In this document: piece by piece, positions 50,519 through 61,861 of the stretch
How the letters are laid out: every line of letters begins with the position of its first letter
Numbering within the stretch: the first letter of the stretch is position 1
Assembly (NCBI GenBank): GCA_022266195.1
Contig: WHVY01000003.1
Span: forward strand, 7,688,001-7,752,000
Source: Tetranychus cinnabarinus
Taxonomy: Eukaryota; Arthropoda; Arachnida; Trombidiformes; Tetranychidae
Length of the DNA stretch: 64,000 nucleotides
Direction: 5' to 3'
The notes under the pieces: model-generated
What the model was told of the DNA's origin: nothing
Databases searched by the model: none
What the model saw: the letters and a program-made list of their open reading frames with translations, nothing else
Program-made: the position numbers and the translations under genes

Positions 50519-53500
50519 ATGATGACTTCATGCGTCTCCTTTATTAAAGTAAGATGGATCTTTGGTCTAATGGCCTTTTGGGGGCTATTTTTCAACTATG
50601 CAACTAAAGTGATACTTTCCGCTACGCTGGAAGCAATGGTTACTTCAGAGTTTCATGCAAAATCTGAATTGGCCTCATCCTCTTCCCTGTTATCACCATC
50701 ATCCCTATCGCCGACTTCACCCTCAAATGGTACATTATTATCTGCTGATCCACATGTCCAGCATCATTTAACAGTTCATCACGTTAACAAGACTATCCTG
50801 TCGAGCCGTTCATTTACTAGTCAGTTATACTCTTATCAAGTCTATGATTGGTCTTTTGAGACTCAGAATTCCTTGAAAGAAGCCTTCTTCTATGGTTATA
50901 TCATGACTGGTGTTATTGGTGGACGATTAGCTGAAAGGTTTAGCGTTAAACACACTGTTGGTACTACAGTATTCATCTCATCCCTTTTGTCGCTGACTAT
51001 TCCCTTTATCGCATCTTATGGTCCATCTGCTGTTTTCCTAGCTCGTCTTCTCCAAGGTTTAGCCAACGGAATGATTGATCCTGGCCTGAATACAATCTTT
51101 TCCCGTTATATTCCTATTAATGAACGATCCCTTTGGGGATCAATTGTTTATTCTGGTTCTTCTCTTGGTACAATGATTATGTTAATCGCAACCGGATCAT
51201 TATGTCAATATCATTCACTTGGAGGCTGGAAATTGGCCTTTTATTTTCATGGTGTAATGGGTCTCATTTGGTATACTATTTGGCAAATAACAATTGCTGA
51301 AAGGCCACAGAATCATTGGTTCATCCGAGAATCTGAATTGCTAGAAATTCAAGCTGGTACTCAATTAGATGCTTCCAAAAAGGTATGCTTAATATAATCA
51401 TTTTGTCATACGATTTTGCTTGCCCATTAAGGTTATGTAATGTTACGAGAATGCTAGATAATGTTGCTAACTAATGGACCACTAATTATGGCTACTAATG
51501 GTTAATATTCATTAATAATTGCTAGGATTCAGAATATGATTTGACTATCATCATCAAAAAATATTAATCAGTACTTTTCTTATCAATCACAGCTATTACC
51601 ATGATAGAATCATAAGTAAATAAGATGATATCAACGTGAGATTAAAGTCAAGGTGCATGTGAGAGAAATAAGCTTCGACTTGTGCAGAACAAAAAAACAC
51701 TTGGATTAATCATACGAATCGCACTAATTCCACCTAAATCCTAGTTCAGTATTAGTCTAGTGATTAAATTGGAATGTGATTGGGAAAAATAAATCAGTGA
51801 AAGTGAAGGAAAATTTGCATTCAATGTTCAGGGGAAACCTTTTATTCCAAAAGGGAAAATTTTAAACCATTAAACAATTTCAATGGAAGCTAGAAATATC
51901 AACAATTTTAATTTTTCTTCACATAGTACATTATACATAATTTATTAACCAGAAAATTTTCTCAGCCAAATTTAAATTATATCTTTCAAGTCTACTCTTG
52001 GTAAATTAATTTAACATAGACATAAATTTCAGCTGACGTTGATTTTTTGGAGAAGTGTGTGATTAAACTGAATGGGTCAAAGTATAAAAAGAGTTTATGA
52101 GAAATGATTTGAAATCATTTCCATCTGTGGTTATTCACTCAGTAAATATGTAATAAAATAATTTAATGCATGGTGATTATATAACTGATAAACTTGATTA
52201 TTGTTGTCTGCAATTGGCAAGCATAAATTGTGCTCGAGAAACAATTGATGGACTAAACTTTTACCTTTCAAGTTGATTTTTAACTTACAATCTTACCTCA
52301 ACGAAGATTGATCATGATTAATTATGATTATTGTGTGATTTTTAATACTATCTACTGATTGATCAGAACATCTAACAATATCACCATCATTTTATCACCA
52401 TTTACTTGAGGCTCCTGCGATCATGATTGATTTAAAAATTGCCATTTCAATTGTTTTCCTTAGAATCCTTTTAGTTAAGCAACAATTTACGCAAAATTTG
52501 ATTCATTCTCTTTATTTATTGTATTCATTACACAATTTACTAATTCCAAGTATTATTTGTCTTATTTGTTCACAGTCTCATCCGATTCCATGGAAACAAA
52601 TTGTAACCAACCTTCCATTTCTTGCAATGGTTTTTGCAAGTTTCGTCTACAATTGGGCTTATCTTACAATGTTAACTCAACTTCCGAGTTATTTTCACCG
52701 AGTTTTGGGTCTAGATGTTTCTAAGGTAATTGGACAATTGGTTTAACAAAAGCATATTTTAAACAGCAATCAAAGAATCCAATTATTGCATGATTTAAGA
52801 TGAAATTAACATAAACGATTAGGAAAGGATTAGGATCTAAGGTTGAATTTTGTTTACTCTGTTAGTGTGTGAATGTTAACCAGTAATATTGTTCAATATT
52901 TGTAGACTAAATCCAGTCAAATCCACAGTTGTTTAGCTCTTTGATTGTACAAACAATCACGTTAATTTTCATCATTACAACCTTGATTGAAAACAAAAAC
53001 AGGAAAACAAGAGTATTAACTGCTTTTATCTGGAAGGGAAAATTTATACGGACAAGTTTAATGATTACGATTACGATTACGATTTAAAGATCAGTGTACA
53101 CGCGAAGGTTTTGTTTTCTTAGTCGTTATTTATCTTGCTGTCTCTATTTTCAAAACACAATTAGATTCAAACTGAAATATTCCGAGGTCAATGAACAGTT
53201 ATTCAATATTTACTTATTAATAATCCTTTATCTAAGGTGAACTGATGGTTAAATTGTCTCTGCAAACAGTTAATATATGATAGCAATTTGTATCTAATTG
53301 TAAACCATAATTCTTACATGATGTAAAAAAACATTCATTTAAGTGTATAATTAGGAAGCCATACAGATTTAGAAGTAATTTGATGACTGCTGATTGATTA
53401 TTATTGGAATCTAATAACCAATTGATCAGCAGAATTTTATTTTTAACCGAGATTTACTTTACCTGAATCAATCTGGAGCTGATATTGCAACAATAATTTA

Positions 53501-54458
53501 TTCTTTGGTTTTTACTGTTTAATCATTGCTTATTCATTCAATCTTATTAATTAACATTTTTTGATTTCCAATTTACAGTCTGACATAATTTCAAGTCTTC
53601 CTTATATCGCTCAAAGCATAATGGGTTACATTGGTGGAATGGTTCTTGATCGTCTTCGTAAAAATGGACGTTTCTCCATCACGTTCCTTCGCAAAACATT
53701 CAATTCAATCGGTAAGAATCAGTGATTACTTATTGATCACATGCACTATTAACTTCATTACATTATCATGATTACAAATTACAAAACGAAACGTTTGTTT
53801 CTTTAATTGACAATCGTTAGATGGCGTTAATTTTTACCGCTCATCAAGACTTAATCATCCATTCAAAGAGGAGGTCTTTGCATCCATTTCATTGTAAACA
53901 TGTGGAGATAATAGATAATAGAGTTGACTTGCAATTTATATTAATTTGGTTTTCCTTATTTAATTTCTAGGTTTTATTGGTCCAGCCATATGTTTGGTAA
54001 TCAATTGTTTTTCGGGACGCAATCAAACTCTTGCTGTTACTCTGATCACTATGAACTTGGGTCTTTGTGGTTTTGCTATCTCTGGATTTAAAATAACTAA
54101 TGTTGACCTCAGTCCGACTTTTGCTGGAACTCTTTTAGGAATAGCAAATACAATTGGTAATGTGCCTGGTATTTTAGCTCCAATGCTGGTGTCAACTTTG
54201 GTTCATGAAGGTAATTCAATATCTGAATGGAATAGAGTATTCTTGGTTGCAGCTGGTCTTTTTGTGATTGGGACAGTTGTTTTCGTACTATTTGGATCGG
54301 CTGATCTTCAACCCTGGGATCCAGGCCACTTTAATTATCGCCCTAATAACATTAAAATCAAAAAGATTGACCCAAATGGAAAGGAAACTCAAATTGCAAC
54401 CATAGAAATGAAATTCAGTGGTGATTTGAATGCTAAGATAAAACAAAATAATGTGTAG
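50519..54458 (+). CDS. SLC17-family anion transporter (sialin/VGLUT-related), divergent
   Basis: Major-facilitator transporter of the SLC17 family; members move organic anions (sialic acid, glutamate) or phosphate using H+ or Na+. Exons 50519-51382, 52576-52725, 53579-53711 and 53971-54458 join to 544 residues. The fold is clear: TM1 from VRWIFGLMAF, a glycosylated Ser-rich outer loop (about 45-105), FFYGYIMTGVIGGRLAERF, VFLARLLQGLANG, GWKLAFYFHGVMGLIW, WKQIVTNLPF, SLPYIAQSIMGYIGGM, GFKITNVDLSPTFAGTLLGIANTIGNVPGI, and FGSADLQPWD near the end. Two signature positions are changed. The TM1 Arg of the usual YALRVNLSVA is Lys (ATKVILSAT), and the TM4 Glu of the usual GLxEG is Asn (GLANG), while the TM4 Arg (ARLLQG) is kept. 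Substrate cannot be assigned. Two ATGs open the frame; the second differs by one residue. Confidence 0.88.
51383..52575 (+). other. Intron 1 of the SLC17-family gene
   Basis: 1.2 kb, AT-rich, no feature seen. An open frame at its end (from 52423) is intron read-through into exon 2. Confidence 0.5.
52726..53578 (+). other. Intron 2 of the SLC17-family gene
   Basis: Contains a short tandem repeat of the hexamer GATTAC (53063-53085, about 3.5 copies). Nothing else was seen. Confidence 0.5.
53063..53085 (+). repeat. GATTAC hexamer tandem repeat
   Basis: Three full copies and part of a fourth, without mismatches, in an intron. Confidence 0.6.
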
Positions 54459-55387
54459 CAATGATATTTAACATTTGTTAAATATTCCTATTATTTTGTG
54501 CGTTTTTCATTGTAATTGACACATGAATTGAAATTATTCATCAATCATGATATCAAGCAGTAATATATTTTGTTTGTTTATCAGTTGAGTTTATAAATAT
54601 TAACTGTTGGAGGCTGCTCAAGGTATCTCGAATTGTATCGTATCATATTGTATTTTGTATCAACCAAACATCCTCAAAGTCAATCAATTTACTGTGATAC
54701 ATCATTAACTTGAGGTATCATTGTCATTTTAAAATTAATTTTCAACGCATTTTCATGCTTAGATTAACTCACTACTGTATTGAGAAAAAGTTCATCAATT
54801 TTACTTTTTGATAACTAAACAAATCAAACTAATTATAATTGTAAATAATGTAACAATTTTTAAACAATGACAAAAAAAATTATTCAAAAATCAAAAGCTA
54901 AACAAAAAATATCAAAGATTAAAATATATAACTCATTCCCTTCCAAAACTGTTAACTTGAAACTTTATTCAAATACAGTAAATCAATTAATCAACTTTTC
55001 TCGTTGATTTATACAAACCGATTGGTAATCATTTTCAATATCTTCAAGGAATGACATTAATCTGTAATCAAAAATTGCTCAGTAATGTTAATGTCGACTA
55101 TGAAGGTTGGCTGAAATGAAGGTGGTAAAAGATATTGTCAGTTGATCAATTTTCATTTTTAAATTTGATTCGTTTTCTGAATTCTCAAAGTTAATCCAAT
55201 TAGCATTAATATTAAAAAATAATGATTATGAATTAAATAGAGTGAGATGAAGAAGCAATTGACAATGCAAAGTATGCATAATGTGATAATACACTTGTCT
55301 TAAAAGTATTACTAATAGTAATATGAATCTGATGTAGCAATCAACGAGCTCATCCTTATTATTGATTGTGCAAAGAAATGGAAAGAG

Positions 55388-55441
55388 ACGAAGATGATGA
55401 TGAAGATGATGATGAAGATGATTGTGATAGTGATGATGAAA
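55388..55441 (+). repeat. (GAT/GAA)n microsatellite
   Basis: Imperfect trinucleotide run of GATGATGAA-type units upstream of the opsin promoter. Confidence 0.7.
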
Positions 55442-55481
55442 ATGAATATGTAAAACACTTTGTCTTGGTCCAGGTTAAATT

Positions 55482-55492
55482 TAATTGTCTTA
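55482..55492 (+). promoter_or_regulatory. RCSI/P3-like element of the opsin promoter (candidate)
   Basis: TAATTGTCTTA matches 9 of 11 positions of the palindrome TAATYNRATTA, the photoreceptor element described in Drosophila opsin promoters. It sits about 35 bases upstream of the TATA box, similar to its place there. A match by chance in AT-rich DNA is possible. Confidence 0.3.
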
Positions 55493-55526
55493 GATGATCA
55501 TTTAAAGGGATTCAAAGTCACCAATG

Positions 55527-55535
55527 TATATAAAA
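55527..55535 (+). promoter_or_regulatory. TATA box of the opsin gene
   Basis: TATATAAAA, about 390 bases upstream of the opsin ATG, in the right orientation. It predicts transcription from about 55557-55562. Confidence 0.55.
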
Positions 55536-55920
55536 AGCAAGCAACCAATTGGCCTGATTAACTTTCTTCAAACATAATCTTCTCCTCATCAACATCATTA
55601 TTATCATCCTAATCATCGTCAATTTAAAAGTCCCAGTTCACATTAACAATGGATCTCTTGCTAATAATTCAAAATTGCTTCAAGTAGATCTACCAATGGT
55701 AAACTCATCTCAATACCCATTGAACTATTGACTTCAACCCAAACCAGCAACAAGCTATTTTTCAACAAAAGTAACCTCAACAAAGTTGCTTCAAATAAAT
55801 GATAATCAATTGGTGAATCTTTAAATTAGCCTTAATTACCAAATTGGTAAAAGTTTAATAATTTATCATTACTGATCAATTGGTTTGCTGGTGACTTGGA
55901 TTTGGTTGGGTCAAGTCAAG

Positions 55921-57234
55921 ATGAATAGCTTTCCTTATGGTATGTACGGTAATCGACCTCCTATGTTACCCAATTATGGTTACAGTGGTGATCCTTATAT
56001 GCAAAGGCCTTTAATGCCTTGGACTTTTCCACCAAATGCTACAATCGTCGACACTGTCCCTCAAGAGATGAGATACATGGTGCCAGATCATTGGTACCGA
56101 TTTCCACCCATTAATCCTCTTTGGTACAGTCTTCTTGGGGTAACCATGATTGTCTTGGGTTCCATTTCAATCACTGGTAATGGAATCGTTCTTTACCTGA
56201 TGACTTCAGTTAAATCTTTGCGAACTCCAACAAACATTTTAATCTGTAATCTAGCTTTCTCTGATTTCATGATGATGGCCTTTAACATGACTACAATGGC
56301 AATCAATTCATTCGCCCAGACTTGGGCCCTTGGACCTTTCATGTATGTTTCACCAATTTTTGTCTCCTCATTCCATTTGTCTATTACAACTTTAATCCAT
56401 TTTTTTATCCAAATAGAGATAAATTTGATTCTAATTGTTTTACTTCTTTGAAGGTGTGAATTTTACGGTATGTGGGGATCACTATTTGGATGTGGATCGG
56501 TTTGGTCACTTGTTTTCATAACCCGTGATCGATATAATGTGATTGTTAGAGGAATGTCTGCTGGTAGATTAACAATTAAAAAATCCTTGGCTCAAGTATT
56601 ATTTATCTGGTTTTACTCGGTTGCTTGGACCATAATACCTTTTTTTGGCTGGTCACGGTATGTTCCTGAAGGTAACATGACTTCATGTACCATTGATTAT
56701 CTCTCCAAAGACTTGTGGAACGCTTCCTATACCGTTGTTTACGCTGTGGCTGTTTACTTTCTTCCCTTATTCACACTGGTTTACCATTATTATTACATTG
56801 TCTGTGCCGTTGCTACCCATGAACGTACCTTACGTGAACAAGCTAAAAAGATGAATGTCGCCTCCCTTAGAGCCAATGCAGACGCAAACAAGGAATCAGC
56901 TGATATTCGTATAGCTAAAGTTGCCATGATGACTGTTGGCCTTTGGTTTATGGCTTGGACTCCATACTGTACCTTGGCTTTCCTTGGTATCTTCACTGAC
57001 GGTGACTACCTAACACCCATGGTGTCCATTTGGGGTGCAGTTTTTGCCAAATCAGCTGCATGTTACAATCCAATTGTCTATGCCTTAAGTCATCCCAAAT
57101 ATCGTTCTGCTTTGTTCACCAGATTTCCTTCCTTGGCTTGTGGTGTTGGTGCCGTTGAACCAGTTGTCGATGATGATGCTAAATCGGAAATGTCAGTGGC
57201 AACAACTTTCTCGGATCATACATCAGCTCCTTGA
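55921..57234 (+). CDS. Visual rhabdomeric opsin (Gq-coupled, visible-light type)
   Basis: Retinal-binding G-protein-coupled receptor of photoreceptor cells. Exons 55921-56342 and 56454-57234 join to 400 residues, with a codon split at the junction (M|CEFYG). The N-terminus is Pro/Met/Tyr-rich and glycosylated (NAT), and HWYRFPPINPLWY just before TM1 is typical of arthropod and chelicerate visual opsins. Key residues: retinal Schiff-base Lys340 in FAKSAACYNP, Glu213 in the second outer loop (bovine 181, the invertebrate counterion site), Tyr145 at bovine 113, the Cys142-Cys219 disulfide, DRY at 166-168, and SHPKY after TM7, the r-opsin Gq mark. The site equal to bovine Gly90 is Asn, not the Lys of arthropod UV opsins, so a visible-light pigment is likely (inference). 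Intron 56343-56453 falls right after TM2 and the first outer loop. Confidence 0.94.
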
Positions 57235-59110
57235 CCCATTCAACCATAATAAAACAATATCGCTATCTAATACATAACACACGCATATATAATATATTTA
57301 TACGTGTTTATATGTTTTAAATGTGTAAACATGTGGAAACAAAAATCAATGTTATATTTGTTAAGACTCAAAATTGTAAGTAATCCATTTATTATCATTT
57401 ATTTTAAAAAGATGATTATCCTGATCAACAGTTTCACTATCATTTAGACTGCAATCATTTTGCTAGGAAATGTTGCACTGTTACTATTCAGAATTTTTCT
57501 GTTCATTTTTGCCGCACCAATCAATTTACTTTTCATCTGTTTTTATCGATTTCATTTCCTATTAATAATATGTTTCATCTATCTTTAACAGCTATTAAAT
57601 GATTAACAAATAGTCTTGACAAGTTAACATAATATTACTTAACCTTTATCATTTGTTTACAGTTATAGTTGCAATGTTGATGAAATTTATTGCAATGTAA
57701 AACAACTAATAAAGCTTCCAACTTAAAGTTGACTTTAAATGATATTTACCATGAATATCTGAAATTCAATAATTTCAAACAAGACTCAATTGACTTCACA
57801 ATTTCAACAAAACAATTGATTAATAACGAGCTTCAATGGTGATCAATTCATTCTTAATCAATATGGTTTTCCAGTCATTTTTGTACAAATCTGGTTTATA
57901 ACAGGTTTCAACCCATTTGACTCTCAATGCTTTGGATAAATTGAAACAGATTCAGTGATATAAATTGATAGATTAAATTTAGATTCAAAATTTGGTAAAG
58001 ACTGAGCTTTGGCAATTTAATATTTCAATCAAATGCTAAATAAACATGCAAGACATTTGATGTTTAGTGATGTTTGTAATGAGCATTAGTAGATGAAAAC
58101 CTAACAATTCAAAAGGATGTTTTATTAAAGAGCTTGTCTAAATTGAGATGAGATTAGAAACAATTTTGATTATTGGCTACTCAGTTAGTTACCTGAGTCT
58201 AAAAATCTATCAAATAGCTGTTAAGATGATCTTATTGTTACAACTTTCTTATGTCAATCTAAATCCAATTAAATATCAATCGATTTGCTTGAGATGCTTG
58301 TCCCTTTAAGTGAAATGCTGAAAAAAGGCTTCACAATTCAATCATCCGACAAAATGAGAGTAAGTCGTAAGTTGTACAAACTACCGATTGTTAAATTATA
58401 TTATATTATAATGATACTATAATGTATTGCCAATTATATGCAATTTAGAGTCTAGATTCAAACAATGACTACTTTTTTGGAGAGTAGAGCGAGGAAACAG
58501 CAAAAAGGTCAGTAACACACAACCAATCTCAATTGTCAAATTATATCGTTTCCAAGTTTTTTTTCATTCTCATGAAAAATGTTGACTCGATGTTGAACCG
58601 ATTCTCCAAAAGCCAAGATTAACTTGATTAACGGCATTAATCTCGATATAAAACAAAGTTGAAAGTTTAACAGTCCATCAATGAAAAAGACACTGAAAAA
58701 AATACAAGAAAAAATAAATGAAATTAATCTACTTTTAGGTTGACATTTCCGAGTTCAAGAATACGATTGTATTAGAGCTTAAATTGACTCGAAAAAAACT
58801 TTATTCAAAAATCATCATTATCTACCAATTGAACAATGGAATGTTGTTTCAAATTGAAAATTACATTGTTCATTTTCCAATAGAGTGTAATGAACGTTCT
58901 CAATGAAGCAGGAAGATTTTATAATTGCTATTGATTTTTTTTGTAAATCGTTGATTTTGTAATGCTTGGAAAGGGGTAGAATAAACATTTGAACAAAAAA
59001 CATGATAAAAAGTCTACTGATATGATTGTATAAAAAATATTGAGAAATTATCAAAAACTCTTTGCTCTCAACTGAACTTTTTTGAGATAAAGATTGGAAC
59101 AAAAAAAGTT
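57235..59110. other. Convergent intergenic region, opsin to PEBP
   Basis: Non-coding and AT-rich. AATAAA for the opsin occurs at 57248-57253 and again at about 57704. AATAAA on minus (TTTATT at 58799-58804) lies about 300 bases past the PEBP stop. Short frames (for example 58818-59114 on minus) look random. Confidence 0.45.
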
Positions 59111-59791
59111 TCATTTCGATTTGTTTTGTGCCTTAAAGAAGTTTCCAAAAAGTGGACCATGTAGATTATTGTCCTGTACCCATGAAGTCAAATTGAAATT
59201 GTAACGATTCTGAGACCAATCTTTGACCGCAACTGGTCCTTCATCTGATTGAAGATAAATCAAGCTAATATATCTATGGAGTCCGTGGTCCATTGGTGGT
59301 TTAGGTCCAAAGTAAGGACAAGCTACTTCACCTTGGGTCATGTTGCTACCAGGAATATTTACAACCATCCAATGAAGCACAGTGCCCTTGTCTTTTGGTG
59401 CATCCGGATCAATCATGACAACTGAATAATGTTCATACCAACCAGAATGGTAATTAAATACAACCGGTTCCTCAGCTGTTTGGTTAGGAGTTAACTCGTT
59501 ACCACAGGAAACTTGTAAATCCCCTGCATATTCAATATCAACGAGAGCCAAATAGTGTTCACTAAAATCTAATGATAAATCATCGATGATTTTATTTTCA
59601 CGGAATACATCTTCAATGGTTACATTGGGACGACACTCGATTGTCGGAGTGTAATCCTCTTCTTCAGCTGATGTTATCTCTCCAGATGATTGGCCAGCAG
59701 TTAAGGTAGAGTTGTCATCGGCAAAAGTGCAGCTGGATGAGCATAAGAGAGCCAAAAGCACCAGTAGCACAAAATTATGCCAATTTAACAT
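59111..59791 (-). CDS. Secreted phosphatidylethanolamine-binding protein (PEBP family)
   Basis: Single-exon frame of 226 residues. A signal peptide (FVLLVLLALLCSSSCTFA) is followed by an acidic Ser/Glu-rich spacer to about residue 48, then a complete PEBP domain. The ligand-pocket motifs are present: CR1 as MIDPDAPKDKGTVLHWMV and CR2 as GPKPPMDHGLHRY. Four N-glycosylation sequons fit a secreted or vacuolar protein. Cytosolic PEBP1 (about 187 residues) inhibits Raf kinase, but an exported form is more likely to bind phospholipid or act outside the cell, as described for secreted PEBPs of nematodes and mites; function here is inference. The ATG chosen is the first of the frame and opens the signal peptide. 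Confidence 0.93.
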   Translation of the reverse strand: MLNWHNFVLLVLLALLCSSSCTFADDNSTLTAGQSSGEITSAEEEDYTPTIECRPNVTIEDVFRENKIIDDLSLDFSEHYLALVDIEYAGDLQVSCGNELTPNQTAEEPVVFNYHSGWYEHYSVVMIDPDAPKDKGTVLHWMVVNIPGSNMTQGEVACPYFGPKPPMDHGLHRYISLIYLQSDEGPVAVKDWSQNRYNFNLTSWVQDNNLHGPLFGNFFKAQNKSK

Positions 59792-61861
59792 GTCCAGTTA
59801 ATTAATTTGACAATTTACAGTAAACACACAATGTATTGTTGAACAAATAAAGTACAATTACTTAAGTGATAGAATGGGAAAGAGTTGAATTAGTGTTGCT
59901 GTTGTTGCCAATACAGACGATCTAACAAAAATAAAGCCAGACACTGTTCCCTCCTTTTTAACTCAACACCGTGGCCATTATGATCATGGTTTCCACGCCT
60001 TTACTCCTTGACAAGTATATTTATTCAGGATAACGTTAAAATTGTTAACTCTTGTACCTAATTGCAAGTTTAGCGGAAAAAAATGAATAATATGTTCAAC
60101 ACAATAAACTATTATATAAAATAAATAATCACAATACCAACCGTTAAAAAGGCACATGTAAACCAATGTACAAAGGTAAAGTTGAAAAATAAACGGAGTT
60201 AAGACCAATGACATAACCAGCCCATAAACACAATGGACACCCAGAAATAAAAATACAATAAACAGTTTCAATAGTTCACTCTTCTTCAATGATCAAAATT
60301 AATTATAAATTACCAATCTAAATTGGTTGAAGCAAAAAACAAACAAAAAAACTGCTGATTTCATTTTGATTCCGATAACCTTAAAAAAAGAGTTATTTCC
60401 ATCTGGTGGCAACAGTGGACATTGTGATTAACTTGTATCCATTTAATCAGGAAGTTAATTGATTTGCTCGAGTTGTACAATTCATTTAACGTTAATTTTA
60501 ATGGTAAAATAAGACAACCTATTGACTTCGACTGACATTGAATAATTCCTGTTGTTTAACTTTCAAAATTAGCCCATTTTTGAACTCCAAACAACTCGCG
60601 AAAAAAAGACAAACAAAAGACAATCTAAATTTTGAAAAGCAACAAAATGCAATTATCCAATGGATGATTAACCTTGATTATTCAATAATCAAAAAAACAT
60701 TGAGTGTCAAAAATTGGTCTTGTCATCTCAAAGTGTCAAAAGTGTTCCAATGTTTCAAAATGGATCAAATTAAATCAAAATATAGACTCAAAAAATGCCT
60801 GTAAATCACCCTGTTAGAGGCAAAATTGTAAAATAAATTTACCGGTTAACCTTTTAAAATAAATTAACCCAATTTTCCCAAAAATTTAACTCTAATTTGA
60901 TTGATTAAAATGCTCGCTCATTTGACAGATTGAAACAAATGTAATCCAACAAAACATGTAAAACCTTTCTCAATGTAACCTTTTCTGATTTACCAGATTA
61001 GATGCTATAAATAATTCAAACACAATTAACCTCCATGAAAAGCCTAATTGTCCAGAAATGATTTAAATTGTACTCTTAAGGTTAATCAATCGATGAGCTT
61101 CTTTCTTTCTGATTTCATGCAAAAGCTTCATTGGATTGGTTAAATAAAATAAAAAAAAGTAATGAAATGATAATGATTGATGAAAATAAAATGTTTATTA
61201 TTCCAACTGATTCAAAGTCTGTTTTAACAATTAATAATCAATTGATATCGTGCTTCATCAAATTATCAACATTATTCATGATTATCATGATAATAAATAT
61301 TATCTGATAATAATTGATCCATCAGCAAGAGACAAAATAAAGATTGAACCTTTAGAGTTGGATAAGCATTGAAAAATAAAGATAGTAAATCAATAGTTGG
61401 TCTCATGTTTCATTGAAACATTCACTGAATAATCATGATCATCTTCATGATGATCATCATAATTATCTGCCATCGTCTTCCAGAAATCATTCAATACTTA
61501 ATCAACTTACCTTTTTTTCAACATTTAAATTCAAACTCGCAATTGTCTTTGAAAAGGAAAAAATTGTTTCTTCATTGATCATAACCATAACCTATTGATT
61601 AACCCAACTTTTTTTAATGATTTCATTTTCACCTGAATTTTGAGAACCTTGAAGATGATCAACCACCAAGATACTTGTTGACTTCATTTCAATATCACAA
61701 TTGTTCAAGTAAACTCCTGGATTCACCATATTCAACCTTTAACCATTTGTTGTGACAATTTTACCCAAATGTTTGCTTATAATTTTATTTACCGGTTAAC
61801 TTGATCATTACATTGTTACCATTTCAATAAACTGTTCAACCATTGGAAATAATTTGAGGCA
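59792..61861. other. Divergent intergenic region, PEBP to stomatin-like
   Basis: Start regions of both genes. A hydrophobic frame on minus (59984-60289) and a Lys-rich one on plus (60538-60804) have no recognisable domain and no matching splice structure. Palindromic AT-rich runs (ATTATCATGATAAT) lie at about 61282-61295. Confidence 0.45.

Larger units (their letters stand above)
54459..55920. other. Intergenic region with opsin promoter
   Basis: Holds the 3' flank of the SLC17-family gene, a (GAT/GAA)n microsatellite, an RCSI-like site and a TATA box of the opsin, and its 5' leader of about 360 bases. The leader contains a short upstream frame of 13 codons from ATG at about 55649. Confidence 0.5.

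Noticed and set aside
52423..52746. Plus-strand frame of 107 residues
   Set aside because: Intron read-through joined to exon 2 of the SLC17-family gene; only 52576-52725 is coding.
59984..60289. Hydrophobic minus-strand frame of 101 residues resembling a membrane protein start
   Set aside because: It opens with a non-ATG codon, has no recognisable family motif, and no downstream exon with acyltransferase or other motifs was found before the PEBP gene.
60538..60804. Lys/Asn-rich plus-strand frame of 88 residues
   Set aside because: Composition follows the AT-rich background; no domain, promoter or splice sites.
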